Below are positions 1-7,894 of a DNA stretch of 64,000 bases, piece by piece. How positions within the stretch are numbered: the first letter of the stretch is position 1; every line of letters begins with the position of its first letter. Both the position numbers and the translations under genes were made by a program. Where the stretch lies: assembly GCA_046347015.1 (NCBI GenBank), contig JAXMHA010000015.1, positions 1 to 64,000 of the forward strand, read 5' to 3'. The notes under the pieces are model-generated. The model was not told the origin of the DNA. It was given only the letters and a program-made list of their open reading frames with translations, and searched no databases. The stretch is from Dokdonella_A sp046347015 (GTDB lineage Bacteria > Pseudomonadota > Gammaproteobacteria > Xanthomonadales > Rhodanobacteraceae).

Positions 1-128
1 GCCTTGGCGCAGGCGAGCGCACTCGCGCGGCCGAGGCCACCTGCAGCCCCGGCCACGAGTACCACTCGCCCGGCAAGTGCCGCTGCCTGCGGTGCCGCTC
101 CGACGCCGCCCGCGGCGTGCTCGAGCAC
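1..128 (-). CDS. SDR-family oxidoreductase, N-terminal fragment (runs off the left edge)
   Basis: Only the first 42 or so codons lie in the window. Read on the minus strand from a GTG at 128 they give a Rossmann strand followed by the motif AGAAGGLGRASALACAKA, the TGxxxGIG-type dinucleotide-binding loop of short-chain dehydrogenases/reductases. The gene follows the glutaredoxin on the same strand with almost no gap. A TTG overlapping the glutaredoxin stop (c-TTGA) would add three residues and is an alternative start. YciK-like enzymes are one possibility, but the substrate cannot be judged from this fragment. Confidence 0.6.
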   Translation of the reverse strand, partial: MLEHAAGGVGAAPQAAALAGRVVLVAGAAGGLGRASALACAK

Positions 129-133
129 CCGAA

Positions 134-451
134 TCAAGCCTTCGAGGTGTCTTTGACCAGACGCTCGAGCTCGCCGGATTCGTACAGCTCGAGCGTGATG
201 TCGCACCCGCCGATCAGCTCGCCGCCGACGAAGAGCTGCGGAAACGTCGGCCAGTTCGAATAGTGCGGCAGGCTCGCCCGGACTTCCGGATCCTCGAGCA
301 CGTTGACGGCGTGGATGTCGGCTCCGACGGCCTGCAACGCCTGCACCGTGCGCGCCGAGAATCCGCACATCGGAAACTGCGGCGTGCCCTTCATGAAAAG
401 CACCACCGGGTGCGTTTCCAGAACGGACTTGATGCGTTCGATGACGTCCAT
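134..451 (-). CDS. grxD: Monothiol glutaredoxin Grx4 (GrxD)
   Basis: The product is 105 residues, the normal size of single-domain monothiol glutaredoxins. It carries the diagnostic CGFS active site at residues 29-32, preceded by the family signature VVLFMKGTP and followed by WPTFPQLFVGGELIGGCD, which forms the glutathione-binding cleft. Such proteins bind a glutathione-ligated [2Fe-2S] cluster, usually with BolA partners, and act in cytosolic Fe-S delivery and iron sensing. The gene is divergent from sodB across about 110 bp that holds two outward-facing extended -10 elements. This Fe-S/superoxide neighbourhood is common in gammaproteobacteria. Family assignment is firm; the role is from the family. 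Confidence 0.97.
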   Translation of the reverse strand: MDVIERIKSVLETHPVVLFMKGTPQFPMCGFSARTVQALQAVGADIHAVNVLEDPEVRASLPHYSNWPTFPQLFVGGELIGGCDITLELYESGELERLVKDTSKA

Positions 452-487
452 CTTGGCTCTGCCGAAAACGAATCGGGGAGGGCGCGC

Positions 488-496
488 ATTCTATCA
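488..496 (-). promoter_or_regulatory. Putative extended -10 promoter of grxD
   Basis: On the minus strand the bases read TGATAGAAT, an extended -10 (TGn plus TAGAAT). It lies about 37 nt upstream of the grxD ATG, which leaves a leader of roughly 30 nt. No convincing -35 hexamer is seen, as is usual for extended -10 promoters. Confidence 0.45.
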
Positions 497-522
497 TCGG
501 GCCCGGCCCGCCCGTCGCCGCC

Positions 523-531
523 TGCTAGAAT
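523..531 (+). promoter_or_regulatory. Putative extended -10 promoter of sodB
   Basis: The plus strand reads TGCTAGAAT about 34 nt before the sodB ATG, facing away from the grxD element. A 14-nt stretch around it (GCCTGCTAGAATTG, 520-533) recurs exactly upstream of the aminotransferase at 35002-35015. Confidence 0.45.
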
Positions 532-564
532 TGCCGTTCCCGCGTTGAACAGGAGGCAAACATC

Positions 565-1143
565 ATGGCCATCGAGCTTCCACCATTGCCGTGGGCTCGC
601 GACGCGCTCGCGCCGCACATCTCGGCGGAAACCATCGACTACCACTACGGCAAGCACCACCAGGCCTACGTCACCAACCTCAACAACCAGATCGCCGGTA
701 CCGAGTTCGAGAACCTGGCGCTCGAAGACATCGTCAGGAAGGCCACCGGCGGCATGTTCAACAACGCGGCCCAGGCCTGGAACCACACGTTCTACTGGAA
801 TTCGCTGGCGCCGAAGGGCGGTGGCGAACCGACGGGCCCACTCGCTGACGCGATCCGGAAGTCGTTCGGCAGCTTCGCGCAGTTCAAGGACCAGTTCTCG
901 AAGACCGCCGCCGGCACGTTCGGGTCGGGCTGGGCATGGTTGGTGGGGCGCGCGGATGGCGGACTCGCGGTGATCAGCACATCCAATGCCGGGACGCCGA
1001 TCACGGGTTCGGACCGCCCGCTGCTCACCTGCGATGTCTGGGAACATGCGTACTACATCGACTACCGCAACGCACGACCGAAGTACATCGAGGCGTTCTG
1101 GAACCTGGTCGACTGGAATTCCGCGGCGGGCCGATTTGCCTGA
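565..1143 (+). CDS. sodB: Superoxide dismutase [Fe]
   Basis: This is a full-length 192-residue Fe/Mn-family superoxide dismutase that converts superoxide to oxygen and hydrogen peroxide in the cytoplasm. The metal ligands are visible as H27 (in YHYGKHH), H74 (in NHTFYWNS), D157 and H161 (in DVWEHAYYIDY). The glutamine at residue 70 in NNAAQAWNH is the position that marks iron-type rather than manganese-type enzymes. A strong Shine-Dalgarno (AGGAGG) precedes the ATG by about 8 nt and settles the start. The gene is divergent from grxD. Confidence 0.97.
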   Translation: MAIELPPLPWARDALAPHISAETIDYHYGKHHQAYVTNLNNQIAGTEFENLALEDIVRKATGGMFNNAAQAWNHTFYWNSLAPKGGGEPTGPLADAIRKSFGSFAQFKDQFSKTAAGTFGSGWAWLVGRADGGLAVISTSNAGTPITGSDRPLLTCDVWEHAYYIDYRNARPKYIEAFWNLVDWNSAAGRFA

Positions 1144-1164
1144 GCGGGCACGGGCTGCACCGCG

Positions 1165-2298
1165 TCAGGCGCGGCGCAGTTCCGCAACGACGGGAGCCAC
1201 TTGGTCCTCGCGGCCGAGCGCGCGCCCGATCCGCTCGAGCGCCTTGGCCAGTTCCGCCGGATCATTGACGCACACCGTCGCGTGACCGACCTTCCGGCCG
1301 GCGCGGGCACGCTTGCCGTAGTCGTGCCAGTGCGCGAACGGCTCCGCCAGGACAGGATCTCGATCGGGCAATTCCCCGATCCAGTTCAACATGACGCTGG
1401 TACCGCGTGGGGCCGTGCTGCCCAGCGGCCAGCCGACGACGGCGCGGACGTGATTCTCGAACTGGCTGCACTCGGAGCCTTCGATTGTCCAATGCCCGGA
1501 ATTGTGCACGCGCGGCGCCATCTCGTTGCCGAGCAGCCGGCCATTGCACTCGAACAACTCGAGGGCGAACACGCCGACGTAGTCGAGCCGCGTGGCCAGC
1601 GCCCGCGCGTGCTCGACAGCTTTCGCCGCGACGCTCGCAACGTCCGGAGCCGGCGCAAGACTGGCCGAAAGGATGCCGTTGTGGTGCCAGTTGCGGGTCA
1701 GCGGCCAGGTCCTGAACTCGCCCCCGCGTGACCGCACCGCGACCAGCGACAGCTCGCGCGAAAACGGAACGAACGCCTCGAGGATCAGCGGCGCATCGCC
1801 GAGCGCGAGCCACGCCGGTCCGACGTCGGTAGTGGATCGCAGCAACGCCTGCCCCTTGCCATCGTAACCGAGCCGGCGCCGCTTCAGGATGGCCGGCAGG
1901 CCGATCGCAGCCACCGCTCTCTCAAGTCCGGCCCGGTCATCGACGGCGGCGAAGTCGGCGGTGCCGAGGCCAATCTCGCGGAACATCCGCTTTTCCGCCA
2001 GCCGGTCCTGCGCCACGGCCAATGCGCCCGGATTCGGAAACACGTCGACCCGTTCGGCCAGCCACCGCGCCGTTTCGGCCGGGACGTTTTCGAAGTCGAA
2101 CGTCGCAACGTCGATCGCCTGCGCGAATTTTTCCAGCGCGGCGACGTCACGCCAGTCGGCCCGGAGCAGGGAGGCCACCTGCCCCGCACACGCATCGGGG
2201 ACAGTGTCGACGACCTCGAACCGTGCGCCAAGCGGCGCTCCGGCCAACACGAGCATGCGGGCAAGCTGCCCGCCGCCGAGGATCCCGATCGTGCTCAC
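1165..2298 (-). CDS. purK: N5-carboxyaminoimidazole ribonucleotide synthase PurK
   Basis: The 377-residue product begins at a GTG codon with STIGILGGGQLARML, the typical PurK N-terminus and nucleotide-binding loop. It continues through an ATP-grasp fold with KRRRLGYDGKGQ, LILEAFVPFSRELSL, NEMAPRVHNSGHWT and a C-terminal HWYGK-like element (HWHDYGKRARAGRKVGHA). It uses ATP and bicarbonate to carboxylate AIR to N5-CAIR in de novo purine synthesis. It lies 42 nt downstream of purE on the same strand, and PurE takes the next step, so the two should be co-transcribed. It converges with sodB. Confidence 0.96.
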   Translation of the reverse strand: MSTIGILGGGQLARMLVLAGAPLGARFEVVDTVPDACAGQVASLLRADWRDVAALEKFAQAIDVATFDFENVPAETARWLAERVDVFPNPGALAVAQDRLAEKRMFREIGLGTADFAAVDDRAGLERAVAAIGLPAILKRRRLGYDGKGQALLRSTTDVGPAWLALGDAPLILEAFVPFSRELSLVAVRSRGGEFRTWPLTRNWHHNGILSASLAPAPDVASVAAKAVEHARALATRLDYVGVFALELFECNGRLLGNEMAPRVHNSGHWTIEGSECSQFENHVRAVVGWPLGSTAPRGTSVMLNWIGELPDRDPVLAEPFAHWHDYGKRARAGRKVGHATVCVNDPAELAKALERIGRALGREDQVAPVVAELRRA

Positions 2299-2340
2299 CG
2301 TGGCACCATCAGGTGCCGCGGAACCCTTGCACTCCCCACG

Positions 2341-2856
2341 TCACGCTTCTTCCCGGCGCGGGTCTGGCCGTGCCAATATGGCTTCGGTCTGGTCGCGGCG
2401 GAAAGCCTCCACGCGCGCGGCAAGCCGAGGATCGCCAATCGCCAGTACCGCGGCGGCGAGCAAGGCTGCATTGACGGCTCCTGCGCGCCCGATCGCAAGA
2501 GTTCCGACGGGAACGCCTGCCGGCATCTGCACGATTGAAAGCAGCGAGTCGAGCCCGCCGAGCGCTTTGGTCTCGACCGGGACGCCGAATACCGGAAGTC
2601 GGGTTTTCGACGCCAGCATGCCCGGGAGGTGCGCCGCGCCTCCGGCAGCGGCGATGATGACCGCCAAGCCACTATCCGCTGCACCCGCCGCATATTCGAA
2701 GAGCAAGTCAGGCGTGCGATGCGCCGAGACGACGCGCACCTCGTGCGGCACCTGCAGTCGCGACAGGATGTCGACCGCGTGCTGCATCGTGTCCCAGTCG
2801 GAAGCCGACCCCATCACGACGCCGACTCGAGGCGTGCCGGCTTTTGACTCGGTCAT
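2341..2856 (-). CDS. purE: N5-carboxyaminoimidazole ribonucleotide mutase PurE (class I)
   Basis: The 171-residue product has the PurE signature GVVMGSASDWDTM near the N-terminus and SAHRTP, IIAAAGGAAHLPGM and GVPVETKALGGLDSLLS further on. It moves the carboxyl group of N5-CAIR to C4 to give CAIR, directly after the PurK reaction. The presence of PurK next door marks it as the bacterial class I mutase. It is the first gene of the purE-purK pair, starting at an ATG divergent from the Trm112-like gene. Confidence 0.96.
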   Translation of the reverse strand: MTESKAGTPRVGVVMGSASDWDTMQHAVDILSRLQVPHEVRVVSAHRTPDLLFEYAAGAADSGLAVIIAAAGGAAHLPGMLASKTRLPVFGVPVETKALGGLDSLLSIVQMPAGVPVGTLAIGRAGAVNAALLAAAVLAIGDPRLAARVEAFRRDQTEAILARPDPRREEA

Positions 2857-2934
2857 GGTTGCCGCATCGTAAAACCGCTATTGTACGCACAAAGACCCGC
2901 CCGTCCGGGCCCCACGTCAACTGACTGGCCACCG

Positions 2935-3204
2935 ATGGACAAGCGCCTGCTCGACATCCTGTGCTGCCCGGCGACGCACGTCCCCGTGCAACCGATGACG
3001 GCCGGCGAGATCGACGCATTGAACCGCGCCATCGCCAGCGGCAGCGTCCGCAACGCCGCCGGGCAGGCGCCCGCCGGGCCGGTTGCCGCGGGGCTCATCA
3101 CGAGCGACCGGCGCACGATCTACCGGATCGAAGACGACATTCCCGTGATGTTGGTGGACGAAGCAATTGCGACCGCGCAGATCGACGCCTTCCCGCCGCG
3201 GTAG
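2935..3204 (+). CDS. Trm112 family (YcaR-like) protein
   Basis: The 89-residue product begins MDKRLLDILCCPATHVPV, close to the Trm112/YcaR N-terminus (LLDILxCPxCK), and later has the family element RTIYRIEDDIPVMLVDEA. Trm112 proteins are small zinc-binding partners that activate methyltransferases. Here only two cysteines exist (C10 and C11) and no CxxC pair, so the zinc knuckle appears lost. The ATG at 2935 is chosen because it aligns with the family start; an upstream in-frame TTG would add 18 unlikely residues. It is divergent from purE-purK. Confidence 0.8.
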   Translation: MDKRLLDILCCPATHVPVQPMTAGEIDALNRAIASGSVRNAAGQAPAGPVAAGLITSDRRTIYRIEDDIPVMLVDEAIATAQIDAFPPR

Positions 3205-3275
3205 CCACGTCGAACCGGAGCGAGCCAACGGCGACAGGATGAGAACGGAGTCACATTCCCAAGCTTCAACCGCCC

Positions 3276-3281
3276 TATCAT
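3276..3281 (+). promoter_or_regulatory. Putative -10 element upstream of the DUF1631 gene
   Basis: TATCAT lies about 47 nt before the start codon, in the short interval after the Trm112-like gene. The -35 region is poor, so the assignment is tentative. Confidence 0.3.
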
Positions 3282-3327
3282 TCTGCATGATGTTGCTGCG
3301 CCGCATGGGTGCGGAAGAGCTGACGCC

Positions 3328-5748
3328 ATGAACCAGCCCCGGGATACCCAGAAGCAGAACGTCGTCGACCTGCCGCAGCGCAAGGACGGCTCCGGAGACT
3401 CCGACCGACTCGGCAGCCTGCTGAAGCGCGTGCGTGGAATTGCGCAACGCCGGCTGGGCGCGGTCGTCAGCGCATTGTTCGAAAACGTCGACGACTCGCT
3501 GTTCGACCTTGCCGAGCGTGCCGAAAGCAACGCGATGCAGACCGAGTACTTCGACGGCATGCGCGAGGTACGCAAGAAGCGCCAGCTCGTCGAGCGCCTG
3601 GTCAACGAGCGCACGACGCGCGCGTTCAGCGACTTCGCCGAAGGCAAACCCCGGCCCGGACGGGACGCGCCCGCGACGCCACCGGCGGCGGGACTCGCCC
3701 TGGTCGACAACGTCGACCTCGAGGAATCCCTCGCGGTGTCGAGCATGGTCGCGAAAGCCGAGAGCCGGCTCGCGCGCCCGCTGTTCGAACTCAACCAGCG
3801 GTTGTCCGTGCTGGTCGGCGGAGCCACCGTCGACGATGCCATCAATCCGATCGGACCCTCGGCGCTGGCCAGCGCATTCCGCGAAGCCGTGCGCGAGTTC
3901 CAGGTCATCCTGCAGGTCAAGCTGATCGTCTACAAGCTGTTCGAGCGCTACGTCATGGCGGGGCTCGAACCGCTCTACGATGAAGTCAACATCGAGCTCA
4001 TTCGCGCCGGCGTGCTGCCACGGATCCACCACAGCGTGCCGCATGCGGCGCGTGGCCCGGGCGTGCCGTATCCCGCGGGAGCGCGCGGTCCGGCCCGGAC
4101 GGGTGTCGCGGCGGCTGAACACGCCCGTCGTCCGATGTCTCCCATGGCGGGCGGCTACTACGACGGTGCCGACGGCGGGTTCCAAGTCGGGCTCTATGAA
4201 ACCCTGCGGTCGCTGCTGGCCAGCCGCCACGCCGTTGCCGATGCGCTGGGTGCCGATCCGGGTGAACCGGCGGATGCCGGCATGGACTCCGTCCCGCTCG
4301 GCGCCCACGAAATCCTGGCCGCACTGACTTTGCTGCAAGGCCGTGCGATGGCCGCCCAGGCACAGGAAGCCGGCGCCAGCGACGCTGCCGCCGAAGTTCG
4401 GGAAATCAAGCGCAGCCTGATCGAACAGGCGCGCAAATTCAGCAACGCGGAGCGTGCAACGCGGGTTTCGTCGGCGGACGAGGACACGATCGATCTGGTC
4501 GGGATGCTGTTCGAGTTCATCTTGCGCGATCGCAACCTGCCGGCCGAAATCCAGGCCCTGCTGGGACGCCTGCAAATCCCCTACCTGAAGGTCGCGATCG
4601 TCGACAAACATCTGTTCGCGCAGCCGGGGCATCCGGCGCGCCGCTTGCTCGACGCCCTGGCCGACGCCGGCAAGGGCTGGTCACCGGATGCCGATCGCGA
4701 CCATCGCCTGTACGACCGCATCAAGGCGTCGGTGGAGACGATCCTGCGCGACTTCGACGACGACATGGGTGTCTTCGATCGTGAGCTGGCGGACCTGAGC
4801 GGGTTCCTGGCCCAGCATCACAAGCGTGCGGAACTCGCCGAGCAACGTGTTGCCGAAGCAGCCCGCGGACGCGAAAAACTGCAGAACGCGCGGCGAACCG
4901 CCGCCCACGAAATCCTGCAGCGAATCGACCAGCGCGAGCTGCCGCCCGTCGTGCATGCCGTGCTGGCGCGGCCTTGGGCCAACTATCTGGTGTTGACGCT
5001 GTTGCGTGAAGGCGATGAATCCGAACAGTGGCACAACGCGCTGCGGTTCGCCGACGAATTCGTGTGGAGCGCGCAGCCCAAGGAAACCGATGCCGACCGG
5101 ACCCGCCTGCGCGCCCTGTTGCCGCAGCTCGAACGCGCGCTGCGCCACGGCCTCGCGACAGTCGCTTACGGTGAATCGGACTTGCACGAGCTGATGCAGA
5201 AGTTGCGCGCGCTGTACCAGCGCCTGCTGGGCGGCGAGCGCACCGAGGTCAGGACGGCCCGCGAGGTCATTGCCGAAGCCGTCGTGCCGGTACCGGCCGA
5301 AAGCCCAGCCGCCGGCGGTGACGAGACCTCATCTGCCGCCGCGCCACCGCAACCGCAAAGCCCGGTAGAGGAAATCGTGCTGAGCACTGGTGAGGACAAC
5401 CAGGGCGAACCCGAGCAAGACTATCCCGCGGACGACGAATTCCTGCAGGCTGCGCGTGCGATCAAGGTGGGCACCTGGCTGGAGTTGACCATGGAGGATG
5501 GCACGCAGGAGCGGGTAAAGCTGTCCTGGATCAGCCCGATCAGCGGCAAGTACCTGTTCGTCAATCGCCGTGGCCTCAAGGTGTGTGACCGCACGGTCTT
5601 TGCCCTGGCCGCCGATCTTCGGCGGGGCAGCGCACGGGTCCTGGCCGAAGTCCCCCTCTTCGACCGCGCCCTCGACGCGATCGTCGCGAAATTGCGGAAT
5701 GGCCAGGACAAGCCGACTCCGCAACCTCCGGGTGCGGCAAATTCCTGA
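3328..5748 (+). CDS. DUF1631 domain-containing protein
   Basis: An 806-residue cytoplasmic protein with no signal peptide or membrane segment, recognisable as the large proteobacterial DUF1631 family by overall layout. The N-terminal helical part includes ALFENVDDSLFDLAERAESN and the motif TEYFDGMREVRKKRQLVE; the middle includes FEFILRDRNLPAEIQALLGRLQIPYLK and HPARRLLDALADAGKGW. A proline- and alanine-rich linker at about 645-690 leads to a compact C-terminal beta domain (GTWLELTMEDGTQERVKLSWISP) that resembles PilZ-type folds. The molecular function is not established. It sits 10 nt upstream of nadC and is probably co-transcribed with it. Confidence 0.85.
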   Translation: MNQPRDTQKQNVVDLPQRKDGSGDSDRLGSLLKRVRGIAQRRLGAVVSALFENVDDSLFDLAERAESNAMQTEYFDGMREVRKKRQLVERLVNERTTRAFSDFAEGKPRPGRDAPATPPAAGLALVDNVDLEESLAVSSMVAKAESRLARPLFELNQRLSVLVGGATVDDAINPIGPSALASAFREAVREFQVILQVKLIVYKLFERYVMAGLEPLYDEVNIELIRAGVLPRIHHSVPHAARGPGVPYPAGARGPARTGVAAAEHARRPMSPMAGGYYDGADGGFQVGLYETLRSLLASRHAVADALGADPGEPADAGMDSVPLGAHEILAALTLLQGRAMAAQAQEAGASDAAAEVREIKRSLIEQARKFSNAERATRVSSADEDTIDLVGMLFEFILRDRNLPAEIQALLGRLQIPYLKVAIVDKHLFAQPGHPARRLLDALADAGKGWSPDADRDHRLYDRIKASVETILRDFDDDMGVFDRELADLSGFLAQHHKRAELAEQRVAEAARGREKLQNARRTAAHEILQRIDQRELPPVVHAVLARPWANYLVLTLLREGDESEQWHNALRFADEFVWSAQPKETDADRTRLRALLPQLERALRHGLATVAYGESDLHELMQKLRALYQRLLGGERTEVRTAREVIAEAVVPVPAESPAAGGDETSSAAAPPQPQSPVEEIVLSTGEDNQGEPEQDYPADDEFLQAARAIKVGTWLELTMEDGTQERVKLSWISPISGKYLFVNRRGLKVCDRTVFALAADLRRGSARVLAEVPLFDRALDAIVAKLRNGQDKPTPQPPGAANS

Positions 5749-5758
5749 GCCTGTTTCA

Positions 5759-6682
5759 ATGCAACCCCCGCCGGCACCGGCGCGCAGCAGCCTGACGGAT
5801 CCGGTCGAGTCGGCAGGGTCGTCTCTGCCTCCCACCGAGTCCATCGAACGCGACGTCACGGTCGCGCTGGCCGAGGACATCGGCAGCGGCGACATCACGT
5901 CCGACCTCGTCCCGGAATCCGCGACGGCGCAGGCACGAGTCGTGACGAACGAGTCGATGATCCTGTGCGGCTGTGCCTGGTTCGAGGCCTGTTTCCATGC
6001 GTTGTCGCCATCGGTCCGGATCACCTGGAACGCGGTCGATGGTGCGTCGTGCGCCGCCGGCATGACGTTGTGCCTCGTGACGGGCCCCGCGCGAGCGCTG
6101 CTCGCGGGTGAACGTACCGCCCTCAACTTCCTGCAGACACTGTCCGGGACGGCCACGACCACGGCGCAATATGTCGAGGCCCTCCGTGGCACGCGAGCCC
6201 GCGTTCTCGATACCCGAAAAACGCTGCCAGGCCTGCGCAGTGCCCAGAAGTATGCGGTCCGGACCGGAGGCGGCACGAACCACCGGATGGGACTCCACGA
6301 TGCGATCCTGATCAAGGAGAACCACGTGGCCGCAGCGGGTTCCATCGGTGCGGCAATTTCCCGCGCGCGCAAGCATCACCCGTGGATACCCCTCGAAGTC
6401 GAGGTCGAGAACTTCAGCGAGTTGCGGCAGGCGCTCGCCGCGGGAGCCGACCGGATCATGCTCGATGACTTCGAGCGGGACGATCTGGCGCGCGCGGTTC
6501 GCGAAGTGGATGGACGCGCTGAACTCGAGGTTTCCGGATCGGTTGCACTCGATGCATTGCGGGTCATCGCGGAAACCGGCGTCGACTTCATCTCGGTTGG
6601 CGCGTTGACCAAGCACGTGCGCGCGATCGACCTGTCGATGCGCATCGAAACGATCGGGGCGCAACCCGGCCCGGTGGCTTGA
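5759..6682 (+). CDS. nadC: Nicotinate-nucleotide pyrophosphorylase (carboxylating), quinolinate phosphoribosyltransferase
   Basis: The 307-residue product shows the NadC hallmarks ALAEDIGSGDITSDL, ERTALNFLQTLSGTAT, DTRKTLPGLR, KYAVRTGGGTNHRMGLHDAILIKENH and, near the end, VSGSVALDALRVIAETGVDFISVGALTKH. It converts quinolinate and PRPP to nicotinate mononucleotide, CO2 and PPi in NAD synthesis. The ATG at 5759, 10 nt after the DUF1631 stop, is chosen because the longer reading would overlap that gene. About 30 residues precede the conserved core. nadA and nadB are not in this window. Confidence 0.95.
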   Translation: MQPPPAPARSSLTDPVESAGSSLPPTESIERDVTVALAEDIGSGDITSDLVPESATAQARVVTNESMILCGCAWFEACFHALSPSVRITWNAVDGASCAAGMTLCLVTGPARALLAGERTALNFLQTLSGTATTTAQYVEALRGTRARVLDTRKTLPGLRSAQKYAVRTGGGTNHRMGLHDAILIKENHVAAAGSIGAAISRARKHHPWIPLEVEVENFSELRQALAAGADRIMLDDFERDDLARAVREVDGRAELEVSGSVALDALRVIAETGVDFISVGALTKHVRAIDLSMRIETIGAQPGPVA

Positions 6683-6692
6683 CGATCGTCGG

Positions 6693-7043
6693 TTACGCCC
6701 GACCCGGAATCAGTCGACCCACCAGCGCTCCGGCGGCGTGCATCGTCGCACCCAACCAGGAAATCCGCCCGCGCGTCGGGTCGGCTAGTCGGACAGCCCC
6801 GGCGCCATCGGGAAACCGACGACGCGGAACGACCGCCAGTTCGACCCGGATGGCCGGGATTCGCATGGCTCGTGGCGATCCGCTCCCGGGGCCAAGTTCA
6901 CCTGCGGTGCCGGCAGGTGCAACCGGCACCCCGCGCACCCCACTCCACACGACGATGGATCTCCGTGCTGGCAGGTGGCCTTGAACTGCGGCGGACCCGC
7001 CGGCATCGCCACGCGCTACCCCGTGGATGTCGACATTCGGCAT
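6693..7043 (-). pseudogene. Possible frame-broken remnant of an RseC-like gene in the 6683-7166 interval
   Basis: The 484-bp stretch between nadC and the DUF3301 gene has no intact recognisable gene. On the minus strand, a start at 7043 (MPNVDIHG) can be followed, if two compensating frame changes are allowed, into a cysteine cluster (CQHGDPSSCGVGCAGCRLH) in a second frame, and then back into the first frame at RVELAVVPRRR and a hydrophobic end (ISWLGATMHAAGALVG). This order (N-terminal strand, Cys cluster, VEL-type segment, membrane end) resembles RseC/SoxR-reducing-system proteins. It could equally be chance in GC-rich DNA. Confidence 0.22.
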
Positions 7044-7166
7044 TGCGCCCCCCGATGCGCCCGACCTGCGCCGATATTCGATGTTTCGTCCCGGGCGAAC
7101 CGTGACCCGCTCGACGGACCCAAGGCGCCCCTTGCCAGGGGCGTCGCCCGCCACCACACTCGACCG

Positions 7167-7493
7167 GTGGTCGTGACCCTCGCCGCGTTGCTGTTGATCG
7201 GAGCCGCCGGTTGGCTGTGGATGGCCTCGCTCGCCGCCCGGGAGCTTGCAATCGGCTACGGCCGCGCCCTGTGCCGGGAAGCGGGCGTGCAGTTGCTCGA
7301 TCAAACGGTCGCGCTGCAGCGTTTCCGGGTCAGGCGATCGTGTGCCGGGTTCGAGTTCTGCCGCCGCTACCGGTTCGACGTCAGCCTCGATGGCCTCGAT
7401 CGCCACGAGGGGTACCTCGACCTGCGCGGCAGCCGCCTCGAGGCATTCACGCTGCCATCGGCGGGAACGATGCTTGCGCAGCCGGTCACTTGA
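7167..7493 (+). CDS. DUF3301 family membrane-anchored protein
   Basis: A 108-residue protein read from a GTG at 7167; a second GTG at 7173 is equally possible and neither has a clear Shine-Dalgarno. Residues 3-20 form one N-terminal membrane segment (VTLAALLLIGAAGWLWM). The cytosolic part then shows the DUF3301 pattern: ARELAIGYGRALCREAGVQL, LLDQTVAL, a basic stretch (RFRVRRS), and YRFDVSLDGLDRHEGYLDLRG. The family is common in gammaproteobacteria and has no assigned function. Its last codons overlap the end of convergent sspB by 8 bp. Confidence 0.72.
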   Translation: MVVTLAALLLIGAAGWLWMASLAARELAIGYGRALCREAGVQLLDQTVALQRFRVRRSCAGFEFCRRYRFDVSLDGLDRHEGYLDLRGSRLEAFTLPSAGTMLAQPVT

Positions 7494-7869
7494 CGACGCG
7501 CAGCCGCGCGCGGCGGCCGTTGTCGGCCGTTGGCGCCGCCGGCGGTTCGGGCGGCGCGGTGGCGTCGCCGGTGAACATCATTCCCTGGCCGTTCTCCTGC
7601 GCGTAGATCGCCAGGACGGCAGCCATCGGCACGACGACCGCCTGGCTGACGCCGCCGAAACGAGCCATGAAATGGATGCTGTCGTTGTCGACCTGGAACT
7701 GGGTGACGGCGCGCCCGGAAACATTCAACACGATCCGCCCGTCACGCACGGCACCCGGCGGCACGTGCACCCCGGCCACGCCGGCGTCGACGAGCAGATA
7801 CGGCGTCAGCCCATTGTCGCCAATCCATTCGTGCAGGGCCCGGACGAGATACGGGCGGTTGGAACTCAT
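7486..7869 (-). CDS. sspB: ClpXP protease specificity-enhancing factor SspB
   Basis: The 127-residue product matches SspB: RPYLVRALHEWIGDNGLTPYLLVDA at the N-terminus, IVLNVSGRAV, FMARFGGVSQAVVVPMAAVLAIYAQENGQGM, then a flexible acidic and proline-rich linker ending in a short basic/hydrophobic tail (RARLRVVK). The tail corresponds to the ClpX-docking peptide at the end of E. coli SspB. SspB delivers ssrA-tagged proteins to ClpXP. It lies directly downstream of sspA. An in-frame GTG at 7884 would add five residues; the ATG at 7869 is preferred as it gives the usual MSS-type start. Confidence 0.92.
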   Translation of the reverse strand: MSSNRPYLVRALHEWIGDNGLTPYLLVDAGVAGVHVPPGAVRDGRIVLNVSGRAVTQFQVDNDSIHFMARFGGVSQAVVVPMAAVLAIYAQENGQGMMFTGDATAPPEPPAAPTADNGRRARLRVVK

Positions 7870-7894
7870 TGCCGGGGCGTTCACGGCGACAACC

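Noticed and set aside
2917..4632. A long minus-strand open frame opposite the Trm112-like and DUF1631 genes
   Set aside because: It crosses two genes and a promoter gap and shows no recognisable motif; the plus-strand genes explain the region.
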